Shown: positions 1 to 8,268 of the stretch, piece after piece | Layout of the letters: each line of letters opens with the position of its first letter | How positions within the stretch are numbered: the stretch's first letter is position 1 | NCBI GenBank assembly: GCA_002440145.1 | Contig: DJRS01000183.1 | Span: 1-20,292, forward strand | Direction of reading: 5' to 3' | DNA from: Verrucomicrobia bacterium UBA6354 | Lineage (GTDB): Bacteria > Verrucomicrobiota > Kiritimatiellia > RFP12 > UBA1067 | Length of the DNA stretch: 20,292 bases | The notes under the pieces: model-generated | Seen by the model: only the letters and a program-made list of their open reading frames with translations | Told to the model about the DNA's origin: nothing | The model's database searches: none | Made by a program: the position numbers and the translations under genes

Positions 1-18
1 TTACCCTGGCCAGCACAA

Positions 19-84
19 TAATCCTGTAAATCCTGTCTAAAATGCATTTCTCAGTGTCCCTGTGCCTTCGTGCCTCTGTGTTAA
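19..84. repeat. Dispersed intergenic repeat modules (copy 1)
   Basis: Two short modules lie side by side. The first (19-42) carries a tandem 'aatcctgt' doublet ending in 'ctaaaa'. The second (50-84) is a run of alternating 'ctgtg/cctc' steps ending in 'ctgtgttaaa'. Both recur near 17698-17766, and the first recurs inverted near 20152-20184. This repeat type sits between genes and is unlikely to be coding. The rest of 85-214 shows nothing I can name. Confidence 0.75.
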
Positions 85-214
85 ACCCGTTAGCCCTCCC
101 CTGCTGCGTGGCGTGGGTCGCGGAAATGTGCCCGGGAAGCGCACCGTGGTGCCATTCTCGGGGCGAACCGCGACACATGAAAATTCCGGGGAGACTCCAG
201 TCAAACAAGGGGCA

Positions 215-244
215 TTGACAAACCACACGCAGAAAGGGTATAAT
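215..244 (+). promoter_or_regulatory. Near-consensus sigma70-type promoter of the polysaccharide operon
   Basis: TTGACA at 215-220 and TATAAT at 239-244 are both perfect consensus hexamers, separated by 18 bp. Transcription should begin near 251. That leaves almost no leader before the ATG at 255, or about 25 nt before the in-frame ATG at 276. It probably drives the whole tightly spaced run of genes from 255 to 8010, since no comparable promoter is seen between them. Confidence 0.8.
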
Positions 245-254
245 ATGCGGTGAA

Positions 255-926
255 ATGACGGTGTACTATAGACTAATGAGGCTGCTGGCCCTGAGCGCGT
301 GCCTATTCGGGTGCGGGTGCAGTACGATTTCGCGACTCTTCGAAGAGGAAGAGCCTATCGATACCTCTGCAGTCGCGCAATGGTGGGATGGACCGCGTAT
401 TCGTCCGGGCGTGGGTCTTGTTGTTCAAGTGGCGGCCATCGGGCAAGACAAGCCTATAGTAATGGAGGCGCAGGTCGATCAGAATGGACAGGTGACCTTG
501 CCGTATCTGTTGCAGGCTCCCGTCGTGTGCGACGGCCTGACGCTTGAGGCGTTCAAGAAGAAAGTCACGAAAGCCTATCAGGAGTATATCCGCCAGCCGC
601 AGGTTTCGGTCCAGTTCGCGCCGTTTGACATGCGGCTGGGCGTCAGCCCGTACGGCACGGTCAATGTTCTGGGCGAGGTCATGAATCCGGGACCTGTGAA
701 CATGCCTCCGACGATGGATCTTTCGGTGACGAAGGCCATCCAGGCGGCCGGCGGGCTCAAGCCGTTCGCGGACAGGGAGCGCATCCGGGTGACACGCTGC
801 GAGAAGGACGGTACGCAGACGCGCACGATGGTGAATCTGGTGGAAATCGGCGAGAAGGGCCGTATCGACAAGGACCTGGTGCTCAAGCCGGGCGACATTG
901 TCTATTGCCATGAGATACGCTGGTGA
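255..926 (+). CDS. Polysaccharide export outer-membrane lipoprotein (Wza/GumB/KpsD-like)
   Basis: This 223-aa protein should form the outer-membrane/periplasmic channel for an extracellular polysaccharide, partnering the Wzc-like protein encoded downstream. The N-terminus is a lipoprotein signal: RLMRLLALSACLFGC, with LFGC (or LSAC) as lipobox. Residues about 50-125 match the Poly_export domain, with 'RPGVGLVVQVA' followed by 'VDQNGQVTLPYL' and 'QPQVSVQF'. Residues about 130-220 match an SLBB domain ('VNVLGEVMNPGPV', 'AIQAAGGLKPFADRERIRV', 'LKPGDIVY'). It is shorter than Wza (about 380 aa), which carries an extra SLBB domain and a C-terminal helix, and so resembles GumB. Start: ATG 255 gives a normal 20-residue signal but lies only about 4 nt from the predicted transcript start. 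ATG 276 gives a better leader but a very short signal peptide. I keep 255 while noting 276 as possible. Confidence 0.88.
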   Translation: MTVYYRLMRLLALSACLFGCGCSTISRLFEEEEPIDTSAVAQWWDGPRIRPGVGLVVQVAAIGQDKPIVMEAQVDQNGQVTLPYLLQAPVVCDGLTLEAFKKKVTKAYQEYIRQPQVSVQFAPFDMRLGVSPYGTVNVLGEVMNPGPVNMPPTMDLSVTKAIQAAGGLKPFADRERIRVTRCEKDGTQTRTMVNLVEIGEKGRIDKDLVLKPGDIVYCHEIRW

Positions 927-1001
927 AAAAGAAGGTTTGTGGCCAAACAGGGCAAGCAACTGAAAAGGCAACGAAAAACAAATAATAAGGAAAGCAGTAT
1001 C

Positions 1002-1973
1002 ATGAATAGAATAAAGATGGGCGTGTTGATGCTTTCGAGCTTGGTGCTCGTGCAGGTGCAGGCATTGACGCTGGTTGAGGCGCGCGCCAAGATCGGTGCG
1101 GCGGTAAACGATGCGAAGGTCATGGCCGAGACGACCGCGGCGTTGAATGCGGCCGACCAGGTGGCTTTTCTGCGGCAGGTCAACGAGGCGATCGGCAAGA
1201 TGCCCGGATCGGACAGCGAGCGCACGGCCAAGTTTTACGCCGCGAACAAAGCCGCGTTGACGAATGCGAAGAAGGGCAATCTCTCCGACATGCTGGCGGA
1301 AACCTTCGCGACCGTCTCGCCGGAAGCCCTGACCGTCATCAACGAGCGCTTCGCGCAGGAACTTTTCAGCCGTTCGGCGGGTTCGGGTTTGACGGATGCG
1401 CAGTTTGAAAAGATCGCCAAGACCAATATGGCCAAGATCGAGAAGCGCACGGCAGGCGAGAGCGATGCGGATGCGCGCAACACCTTCGCGATCCTCATGT
1501 TCGTGCGCGCTTCCAAGGGCTCCCCGGCGAATCTCCCGGATACGCTCGTGGACGGGCTCGCGAATGCCGCGGCGCGCCAGACGGCGAAGACGGAGTGGAT
1601 TCCGGCGGCGTTGGGCAAGGATCAGCCCAAGGATTACTCGCCGTTGCTGGGCACGGTCGAGGCGGTCGTGTCCCCTGTTTCCGTCGACATCCTCAACGTG
1701 GGTCCGAATGCCGGTCGCGTGAGCCTGCTGGCAGAGCTCGCCGCGCCTGTTTCCAAGGACGTCCAGCCTGGACGGATCAACAATCCCGCGATATTCGGCG
1801 GCGGGGCGTTCGGTCTGAACGGCGCATCGGACGGACTGACGACTTCGGGGATCAACCGTGTGCCGCGCTGGGTCGGTCCGAACGACGGCATCGAGCGGGA
1901 ACCCGACGGCACGTATTCGCGTGATCCGGGCAAGTTGCAGGAGCCGCGCGGCTACCAGAACCAGGTCCTTTAA
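1002..1973 (+). CDS. Secreted alpha-helical protein of unknown function in the polysaccharide operon
   Basis: A 323-aa protein I do not recognise. The start at 1002 is chosen because AAGGAA (987-992) lies 9 nt upstream and the protein then opens with a clean Sec signal peptide (MNRIKMGVLMLSSLVLVQVQA). A further-upstream in-frame ATG at 939 would add 21 mostly polar residues and hide the signal. After the signal comes a largely helical, Ala-rich body (to about residue 210) with no cysteines and no enzyme motif visible. A Gly/Pro-rich tail follows, with 'FGGGAFGLNG' and 'VGPNDGIEREPDGTYSRDPG'. It sits between the export lipoprotein and an outer-membrane barrel gene, with 25 nt to the latter, so a periplasmic accessory or scaffold role in polysaccharide secretion is a reasonable inference. 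It could also be a surface protein. Confidence 0.75.
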   Translation: MNRIKMGVLMLSSLVLVQVQALTLVEARAKIGAAVNDAKVMAETTAALNAADQVAFLRQVNEAIGKMPGSDSERTAKFYAANKAALTNAKKGNLSDMLAETFATVSPEALTVINERFAQELFSRSAGSGLTDAQFEKIAKTNMAKIEKRTAGESDADARNTFAILMFVRASKGSPANLPDTLVDGLANAAARQTAKTEWIPAALGKDQPKDYSPLLGTVEAVVSPVSVDILNVGPNAGRVSLLAELAAPVSKDVQPGRINNPAIFGGGAFGLNGASDGLTTSGINRVPRWVGPNDGIEREPDGTYSRDPGKLQEPRGYQNQVL

Positions 1974-1998
1974 CAAATACACCGAACAGGATACAGAA

Positions 1999-3240
1999 AT
2001 GAAGAATCTACTTATTGCAACGTCTTTCGTGTTGGCGGGCGCCCTCGCGGCGCAGGCCGGCGACCTGGAACGTTCCCGCGGGATCAAGGTCGGCCAGAAG
2101 CTGACGCTCAACCCGTACGTCTCGCTGTCGTATACGTACGACTCGAATCCGGACTCCTACCGCAAGGCCGACGCGGGCTCGAACTGGGAAGTGCAGCCTG
2201 GCCTGAACTTCATCTACGCGGATGACAACTGGTCTCTCGTCGGCGGCGCGTGGTACAGCTACCATGCGTACAACAAGTATCCGGATCAGCAGAATTCGTC
2301 CTCTTACGGTGAGCGCTTGAACTTCAAATGGGCCGACTCGCTCCCCAACGAACAGGGTTGGTCGCTTCTCATATCGGAGAGCTTCCAGCAAGTCGCGGAA
2401 GACGACGACATGACCTATTCGGGCGGACGCGGTCTCGGTCGCGATCGCAAGCAGTTGACGTTCGACGGCACGCTCGAGCGACGCATCACCGAGCGTTTCC
2501 ATGCGGCTCCGACGGTCGGCTACTACCTGCTGGATTACGAGAATGACACGAGGAAGTACGGCAATCTCTATGGATGGAAGCGTCTGACGGTCGGCGGCGA
2601 AGCCGGGTACATGCTCTCGCGCTGGACGGATTTCATCGTGAACGCGAATTACATGTGGTACGACCAGGACAATTCGGGTTATATCTACGGCAACCGCGTG
2701 AAGAGCGACTCCTCGGGCTACTCGCTGATGGCGGGTGTCTCGACGCGCGCCACGGAACGCATCTCCTATCGTATTCTGGCGGGCTGGTCGCGCTTCGACT
2801 ACGGCGATGCGCAGGAGATCAACGGCTGGACCTACGAGCTCTCCGCCAAGTGGGACATCTCGCAGACCTGGAGCATGATGGCTCTCGGTTCGAGCTACTA
2901 CCAGCCGTCCGAAAGCGAAGCGGGCTCGGCCGTCAAGGTTTACAACTTGAGCTGGGGTCTTGCCAAGAGCCTCGTCCGCAACAGTCTGCGCGCGACATTG
3001 GACGTCGCCTACCGCAAGGAGCGCCGCGTCTATTCCTACATCAACGACGCGATGGGCAACTATGACGAGGATATTCTCAGCGGGCGCTTCGGGCTTGTGT
3101 ACACGCTCAACCGGTACATGGACGTCTACGGCCGTCTCGAGTACCAGATGTACGACACTTCGCGCGGCGGTTACGCGGGCGACAGCACGTACGATTTCAA
3201 CCGTTTCCGCGGCACGATCGGTCTGCGTTTGACCTACTGA
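1999..3240 (+). CDS. Outer-membrane beta-barrel protein (BBP2-like)
   Basis: A 413-aa protein starting at ATG 1999, with AGGA about 7 nt upstream and a signal peptide (MKNLLIATSFVLAGALAAQA). The mature part is dominated by alternating polar/aromatic stretches typical of transmembrane beta-strands, for example 'LNPYVSLSYTYDSNP', 'WSLVGGAWYSYHAYNKYP' and 'SYRILAGWSRFDYGD'. It ends with the strand 'FRGTIGLRLTY', a C-terminal aromatic residue being the usual barrel-assembly signal. The opening resembles the 'putative beta-barrel porin 2' type often found in exopolysaccharide loci. It lies between the unknown secreted protein and the Wzy-like gene (7-nt gap to the next start). An inferred role is an outer-membrane component for polymer passage or anchoring; a general porin is the alternative. 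Confidence 0.82.
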   Translation: MKNLLIATSFVLAGALAAQAGDLERSRGIKVGQKLTLNPYVSLSYTYDSNPDSYRKADAGSNWEVQPGLNFIYADDNWSLVGGAWYSYHAYNKYPDQQNSSSYGERLNFKWADSLPNEQGWSLLISESFQQVAEDDDMTYSGGRGLGRDRKQLTFDGTLERRITERFHAAPTVGYYLLDYENDTRKYGNLYGWKRLTVGGEAGYMLSRWTDFIVNANYMWYDQDNSGYIYGNRVKSDSSGYSLMAGVSTRATERISYRILAGWSRFDYGDAQEINGWTYELSAKWDISQTWSMMALGSSYYQPSESEAGSAVKVYNLSWGLAKSLVRNSLRATLDVAYRKERRVYSYINDAMGNYDEDILSGRFGLVYTLNRYMDVYGRLEYQMYDTSRGGYAGDSTYDFNRFRGTIGLRLTY

Positions 3241-3247
3241 GCGGACG

Positions 3248-4657
3248 GTGCAGGATTTTCTGGCGAAATACGGATTGGCGGCGCACCTGGCCCTTGTGGC
3301 GGTGGCGCCGCTCTTCCTGTTCCCGTTTTTCGGGGCGTCGGACTGTGCGGGCGTTCTGTTCGCACTGTCGCTCTTCGCGGCGTTTTGGATTCTGTTTTCG
3401 CCGACGCGTTTGAAGGGCGAACAATCATATGAAGCGCGTGCGCGCGTCGTGCAGGGCATCGCGTGCGACCCGCTTTTCTGGGCTCTTGTCGCCGTCGTGC
3501 TGTATGCCTCGACGGGTTGGCTGAACACCGGCGTAGGCATGGAGTACGATGCGGAAGCGGCGGTTTGGCGCCAGGCGACGGCGTTTGTGCCGTTTCTGCC
3601 TGGCTCCGTCTCGGGACAGGGTTCTTTGCCGGCCGCCGGGGCGCTGGCTCTTTTGGTCGCCGTGACGGGCGTCCGGCAGGCTTTGGGCCGTTCGGCGCGC
3701 GCGACGTTTCTCTATTGCGTCGCGTTGTTCTCGGGTCTTGCCGCGCTTGCCGACCTGGCGGCATGGTCGTCGGGTGCGTTGGGCGCCGAACGGGCGGTGC
3801 TTTGCGCGTGGACGGCGTCCTCCTACGCCGGCACGGGTTTCGCGCTCTCTTTTCTGGCGGGACTTGTGTCCTTGGAATTGGCATTCGAAGAGGGCATGCG
3901 AAGAAGAATCTTCCTGAATGCGTTCGCGCTTGGCGCCTGCGCGGCGGGATTTCTTTTTTTTATGCCCCTCGAGGTGGCGTTTCTTTATCTCCTCGCGGCG
4001 GTGGCGCTGATCTTGCTTGCCGTTGTCCGGCTGGCCATCGTGCGGAAAGCGAATGACGTGTTCAAATATCTGTCCGTTTTGCTGCTGGCGTCTCTCGTGC
4101 CGGTTTTGTCCATTGTGGGGATGGCTTCCGGGGATCTGCTGACTGCGCGGGGAGCCGTGTTCGCGCGCGACGGTTTCTTTCCGGAGAACTGGCTTGAGAT
4201 TCGCGGCATTCTTGACGCCCTTGCGCGCGAGGCGTGGAAATCGGCTCCCTGGTTCGGGACCGGCGCCGGATCGTTTGCGCTTGATTTGAGATTCGGCGCG
4301 ACTCCGGCGGATTGGGCCGTTCTGCCCGCCGACCAGACGACGGCATTGAACGGCTGGTGGCAGATTCTTGCCGAGACCGGCGTGCTTGGTCTATTGTGCA
4401 TGTTGTTGGCGCCCGCATTTTTGCTTTTCACGTGGGTGCGCCGTTTGTGCGCATCCTTCGCGAAGGGACGCATCACGGTGCTGCCGGCCGTCCTCGGCGT
4501 TTTTGCCGTTGCTCTCGTATGGGCGGAGGCTTTTGCGACGGCGTCGCTCGCGCGCCCGGAAGTCGACGTTCTCGCGTGTGCCTTGCTGGCTGTCGGGGGG
4601 AAGGCGTTCCCGCTGCCCTCGCATGCAATGAAGCGCCCGCCGGAAAAACAAGCTTAG
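3248..4657 (+). CDS. O-antigen ligase/polymerase-like polytopic membrane protein (Wzy/WaaL type)
   Basis: A 469-aa inner-membrane protein with roughly 11-12 hydrophobic segments. The start codon is GTG at 3248, only 7 nt after the upstream stop. The key feature is a long periplasmic loop between about residues 295 and 380, containing 'GTGAGSFALDLRFG' and then 'DQTTALNGWWQILAETGVLG'. This is the Gly-rich and Asn...E-x-G arrangement of the Wzy_C/O-antigen ligase family. In that family the loop joins undecaprenyl-linked glycans, either polymerising repeat units or transferring finished chains. Placed just before a Wzc-like chain-length regulator, a polymerase (Wzy) role is favoured over ligation, but sequence alone does not separate the two. 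A short basic C-terminus (MKRPPEKQA) follows the last helix. Confidence 0.8.
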   Translation: MQDFLAKYGLAAHLALVAVAPLFLFPFFGASDCAGVLFALSLFAAFWILFSPTRLKGEQSYEARARVVQGIACDPLFWALVAVVLYASTGWLNTGVGMEYDAEAAVWRQATAFVPFLPGSVSGQGSLPAAGALALLVAVTGVRQALGRSARATFLYCVALFSGLAALADLAAWSSGALGAERAVLCAWTASSYAGTGFALSFLAGLVSLELAFEEGMRRRIFLNAFALGACAAGFLFFMPLEVAFLYLLAAVALILLAVVRLAIVRKANDVFKYLSVLLLASLVPVLSIVGMASGDLLTARGAVFARDGFFPENWLEIRGILDALAREAWKSAPWFGTGAGSFALDLRFGATPADWAVLPADQTTALNGWWQILAETGVLGLLCMLLAPAFLLFTWVRRLCASFAKGRITVLPAVLGVFAVALVWAEAFATASLARPEVDVLACALLAVGGKAFPLPSHAMKRPPEKQA

Positions 4658-4673
4658 GATCCAGGAGTTCTTC

Positions 4674-7091
4674 ATGTCTGACAAACCTCTCTACTACGGA
4701 AAACCGTCCGAACCCATCTATTACGCGTCGTCGAAGACGCCGGCCTATGGAGGCGAGACCGTCGGATATTATGCGGGCGGACGCTCCCCCTACGGAAATT
4801 ACGGCGGCATGTCCGGTGGAGACGGCGAGGACGGCTCCATCGTCGGCACGATAACGCTGGCGCGCATGTTGCGCGTGTTTTCCCAACGGTGGCTCACCAT
4901 CTTCGTTTTTCTTCTTTTGGGCTTGATCGCATCCTTTGCCATCTACCGCATTTCGCCCACCATCTACGAGGCGAAAAGCGAGTTCTCGATGGATATCGGG
5001 CGCAACCGCCGCGGCAATTCGCCGCTCGACCAGGCCATGCCCGAGTTGGGCGACAACTACACGGAAGTCTTCAATACGCGCCTGTCGGACTGGCGTTCGA
5101 AGAAGATCCTGACGATGATTATCCAGGCTTACCGCACGAACAATCCGGCCTCCACAACCTCCGACGAGGAGATCATGGAGGCTCTTGTCGACTCCAAGCT
5201 CGAACTGCAGCGCAATTCGCGCATTATTTCGATCAGCGTGCGTTCGACCTCGGCCAAACTGGCGGCGGACCTCGCCAACGCCTACGCGCAGGCGATCGAG
5301 GCTTTCACGGACGAGGAAAACCGGGCGCGTTGCGACAAGGCCGTGGCGAATATCCATGCGCAGGTCGAGAAGAAGCGCCGCGAGAAAGAGAAACTCTCCA
5401 AGCAGTTGCTGGAGTTCCGTACGCTCAACAAGGTAGACAACCTGCGTTCGCGCCGCGACACGATCCAGCAAAGTCTGCAGAAGACGACGGCCGACATATT
5501 GGCGCTCGAGACGGCCGAAACGCAGCTTGTGGAATGGGAGAAGACGCTTCGCGACGTGCAAAAGGCTCCGGAGAACTTCGGTTCGCTCGCTTCGGGCGTT
5601 CCGCGCGCGCAGGAGATCGCCGAAGAGTACCGGGCGTTCCAGGACGCGTCCATGGCGTATGCGGCTTTGCAGCTTTCGTATACGGAGAACCATCCCGAAG
5701 TGATGGCGAAGAAGAAAGAGCTGGAAATGTCCAGGCAGCGCTTCCTGGACGCCACGGAACGTGCGCTTCAGACGGGCATCGCCACGTTGCGCGTGACGCG
5801 CAACCAGCTGGCGAGTCTGTACAAGAAGCAGGAGGAATTGCGGGCCGAGCTTTCCTCGGTGGAGCAGCGCATCGTTTTCGCCGAGAGCGGGCTGTCGACG
5901 ATGGAAAGCGAGTTCGAGATCGCCGGAGAAGTCTTGACGGGACTTATCCTGGACGAGAACAAGGCGCGTCTTGAGCAGGAGTCCAACAATGAAATGGTGC
6001 GTGTCGGCTGCGTCGCGGAAGAGCCCGAGAAGCCCGTGTTGCCCAATCCCTACATCATTTTCGGCGCGGGCATCGTCCTGTCTGTCGCGCTCGGCTTTCT
6101 CTTTGTTCTCGTGGTGGACAATCTGGAGGATACGATAGTCAATCTTTCGGATATCGAAGGACGCCTTGCCCTCAAGGTGTTGGCCGTGCTGCCGCATGTC
6201 CGCCAACGCACGCGCGAACGTGTGGCGCGGACGTTGATTTCGGACAAATTCTCCCGTTTTTCGGAGGCGGTGGCCGGTCTGCGCAATTTGCTGGACTCGC
6301 CGCGCTATGAGACGATGTCGCACTGTTTGCTCATTATATCCACGCAACCCGGCGAGGGCAAGACGATTACGTCCACTTCGCTTGCCACGTCGTATGCGCA
6401 AGCCGGGCGGCGCGTCTTGCATGTCGATTTCGACCTGCGGCGTCCGCGTCTGGCGCGCGTCTGGGGTGTCGAACTGGCGGAGGACAAGAGTTTCTCCCAT
6501 GTCTTGCAGCGCGCCGGGAAGGATACGGTCGATTTCTCGAAGCTGGTGAACCATATTCCGGATCCCGGCATCGATGTCATCTGTTCGCTGCCGCCGGAGG
6601 GCGTGTCGCCCGCCACGATTTTCGGCTCGCGCGTCATGCGCGATTTCTTTGCCTGGGCGCGCGCGAACTACGACCATATTATCGTGGACGCACCGCCTTT
6701 CGGGCTGGTCGGAGACGTGGTTTCGCTTGCCGCGCTGGTGGACGGCGTCCTGGTCATGTGCTGTCCCGACCGTACGCACTTCAAGTCTATCCAGCATTGC
6801 GTGCGCACGCTCGCCGAATCGGGCGCGAATATCCTGGGCGTGGTCGTCAACGATGTCGAGGTCTCGAGCGAACTTGTCTTCAATGCGAATCTGCGCCATG
6901 GTTACGGGTACAAGAGATATGGAGGGTACGGGTACGGCTACGGATACAGGCCCCGGACGCGCTCCGAAAAGGGGCGGCCTCCCGCCGTTGCGAAAGGCGC
7001 CGCACGGGAAAACGTCCCCGGCGACGGAAAACCGGAAACGGTGAAACCGCAGGATGCCGCGGCGGACGACGGAACGGGCGATGACGAGTAG
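4674..7091 (+). CDS. Wzc-like polysaccharide co-polymerase fused to BY-type tyrosine kinase
   Basis: An 805-aa protein with AGGAG (4663-4667) 6 nt before the ATG. It should set polymer chain length and control export through the Wza-like channel, with autophosphorylation on Tyr. Order of parts: an unusual Tyr-rich N-terminal tail (residues 1-50, nine Tyr); TM1 about 71-92; a Wzz-type periplasmic domain with long coiled coil (about 200-430); TM2 about 460-480 after 'PEKPVLPNPY'; then the cytoplasmic kinase. Kinase motifs: Walker A 'STQPGEGKT' (about 559-567), Walker A' 'VDFDLRRPRL' (about 583-592) and Walker B 'IIVDAPP' (about 669-675). A GY-repeat cluster with seven Tyr near residues 743-760 is the expected autophosphorylation tail. 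It is followed by a charged, disordered end. The last 11 nt overlap the argC start. The family assignment is secure; the double Tyr-rich tail is unusual. Confidence 0.92.
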   Translation: MSDKPLYYGKPSEPIYYASSKTPAYGGETVGYYAGGRSPYGNYGGMSGGDGEDGSIVGTITLARMLRVFSQRWLTIFVFLLLGLIASFAIYRISPTIYEAKSEFSMDIGRNRRGNSPLDQAMPELGDNYTEVFNTRLSDWRSKKILTMIIQAYRTNNPASTTSDEEIMEALVDSKLELQRNSRIISISVRSTSAKLAADLANAYAQAIEAFTDEENRARCDKAVANIHAQVEKKRREKEKLSKQLLEFRTLNKVDNLRSRRDTIQQSLQKTTADILALETAETQLVEWEKTLRDVQKAPENFGSLASGVPRAQEIAEEYRAFQDASMAYAALQLSYTENHPEVMAKKKELEMSRQRFLDATERALQTGIATLRVTRNQLASLYKKQEELRAELSSVEQRIVFAESGLSTMESEFEIAGEVLTGLILDENKARLEQESNNEMVRVGCVAEEPEKPVLPNPYIIFGAGIVLSVALGFLFVLVVDNLEDTIVNLSDIEGRLALKVLAVLPHVRQRTRERVARTLISDKFSRFSEAVAGLRNLLDSPRYETMSHCLLIISTQPGEGKTITSTSLATSYAQAGRRVLHVDFDLRRPRLARVWGVELAEDKSFSHVLQRAGKDTVDFSKLVNHIPDPGIDVICSLPPEGVSPATIFGSRVMRDFFAWARANYDHIIVDAPPFGLVGDVVSLAALVDGVLVMCCPDRTHFKSIQHCVRTLAESGANILGVVVNDVEVSSELVFNANLRHGYGYKRYGGYGYGYGYRPRTRSEKGRPPAVAKGAARENVPGDGKPETVKPQDAAADDGTGDDE

Positions 7092-8010
7092 GATCTTCAT
7101 CGACGGCAGCGCGGGAACGACGGGGCTGCGCATCCGCGAGCGGCTGGGTGCGCGCCCGGATATCGAGCTGATCGCCTTGCCGGAGGAACTGCGAAAGGAT
7201 CCGGGCGCGCGCCGGGATGCCTTGAATGCCGCGGATGTGGCTTTCCTCTGCTTGCCGGATGCGGCGGCGGTCGAAGCGGCCGGTCTTGTCTCGAATCCGC
7301 ATACGGTGATAATCGACACCTCGACCGCGCACCGCACGGCGGACGGGTGGACGTACGGTTTTGCGGAACTCGCCGGACAGCGCGCGAAGATCGCGCAGTC
7401 CAGGCGCATTGCGAACCCCGGGTGCCATGCGAGCGGGTTCATCGCGCTTGTGGCGCCTCTCGTGCGAGCCGGGCTGTTGTCTCCGGAGACGCCGCTCGCC
7501 GCGTTTTCATTGACGGGCTACTCGGGCGGAGGAAAGAAGATGATCGCCGATTACGGGCAGGCGGCGACGCCTCTCCACCAGGGAGGGCGCCTCTATGCGC
7601 TGGGCCAGACGCATAAACACCTGCCCGAGATGATGAAAATGTGCGGTCTTTCCGCTCCGCCCGTTTTCTCGCCCGTCGTCGTGCCGTGCTTTAGCGGCAT
7701 GGAGGTCGTCGTTCCGCTTGCCGCCCGCCAGGTCGAAGGCGGTTTTGCCACGGCGAAAGCGTGTTTGGCGGAGTCCTACGCTGGCGCATCGCTTGTCAAC
7801 TACCGGGAAGACGCGTCGGAAGAAGGATTCCTGTCTTCCGCCGCCTACAGCGGCCGCGATGACATGGAGGTGTCGGTCTGGGGTTGCGCGGAGCGCTTTG
7901 CGCTTGTGGCGCGATTCGACAACCTCGGCAAGGGCGCCTCGGGCGCCGCCATCCAGAATATGAATCTCGTGCTGGGCAGACCCGAGACCGCGGGACTTGC
8001 ACTTGCCTAG
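7081..8010 (+). CDS. argC: N-acetyl-gamma-glutamyl-phosphate reductase, type 2 (ArgC)
   Basis: A 309-aa cytoplasmic enzyme that reduces N-acetylglutamyl phosphate to the semialdehyde with NADPH, in arginine biosynthesis. It opens with a dinucleotide-binding 'DGSAGTTGLRIRERL'. The catalytic cysteine is C115 in 'NPGCHASGFIAL', and 'TGYSGGGKKMIADY' follows, as in the shorter type-2 ArgC family (about 310 aa, against about 345 for type 1). Other family-like stretches are 'FLCLPDAAAVEAA' and 'IIDTSTAHRT'. The start at 7081 is chosen because the reductase begins exactly there; a more upstream in-frame ATG (7054) would add nine residues not belonging to the fold. The gene overlaps the end of the kinase gene by 11 nt, so it is probably translated from the polysaccharide operon mRNA, an unexpected partner for an amino-acid enzyme. 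Confidence 0.9.
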   Translation: MTSRIFIDGSAGTTGLRIRERLGARPDIELIALPEELRKDPGARRDALNAADVAFLCLPDAAAVEAAGLVSNPHTVIIDTSTAHRTADGWTYGFAELAGQRAKIAQSRRIANPGCHASGFIALVAPLVRAGLLSPETPLAAFSLTGYSGGGKKMIADYGQAATPLHQGGRLYALGQTHKHLPEMMKMCGLSAPPVFSPVVVPCFSGMEVVVPLAARQVEGGFATAKACLAESYAGASLVNYREDASEEGFLSSAAYSGRDDMEVSVWGCAERFALVARFDNLGKGASGAAIQNMNLVLGRPETAGLALA

Positions 8011-8031
8011 AAGCCGGATTTTTGGTATCCT
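8003..8031 (+). promoter_or_regulatory. Candidate promoter of tatA-uvrC
   Basis: TTGCCT (8003-8008) and TATCCT (8026-8031) are separated by 17 bp and overlap the last codons of argC. A transcript would begin near 8038, about 27 nt before the tatA start. Both hexamers deviate from consensus, so this is a moderate call. Confidence 0.4.
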
Positions 8032-8064
8032 ATTGGAAGTAAACATAGAGAAAGGAGAATTCTT

Positions 8065-8268
8065 ATGAGACCAGGTTTATGGCAGATTCTTATCGTCGTT
8101 CTTATCGCGGCCGTCCTTTTCGGCGCGAAGAAGATACCTGAACTCGCGCGTTCGCTCGGAAAGGCGAAAGGCGAATTCAAGAAAGGTCTCGCGGAGGGCG
8201 AGAAGCTGGAAGCCGATGCGGCGGAGAAAAAGGACGCCGAACCGCCGAAGCAAGTGGCCGAGGTCTGA
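8065..8268 (+). CDS. tatA: Sec-independent protein translocase subunit TatA/E
   Basis: A 67-aa membrane protein forming the pore-like assembly of the twin-arginine translocase, which exports folded proteins. It has one N-terminal membrane helix (LWQILIVVLIAAVLFGA), then the family hinge and amphipathic helix 'FGAKKIPELARSLGKAKGEF', then a charged, poorly ordered tail. The ribosome site AAGGAG (8052-8057) is 7 nt upstream of the ATG, the clearest in this part of the window. Its stop codon overlaps the uvrC start by one base (TGATG), so the two are translationally coupled. No tatB or tatC is present here. TatA and TatE cannot be separated by sequence at this length, and single TatA proteins serving both TatA and TatB roles are known. 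Confidence 0.93.
   Translation: MRPGLWQILIVVLIAAVLFGAKKIPELARSLGKAKGEFKKGLAEGEKLEADAAEKKDAEPPKQVAEV

Noticed and set aside
62..253. Short open frame before the polysaccharide operon
   Set aside because: It runs through dispersed repeats and the promoter hexamers and ends at the operon start; it has no ribosome site or domain.
4473..7442. Long minus-strand open frame (989 codons) antisense to the kinase and argC
   Set aside because: The plus strand encodes clear Wzc and ArgC motifs; the antisense frame is Arg/His-rich without recognisable features, as expected in high-GC DNA.
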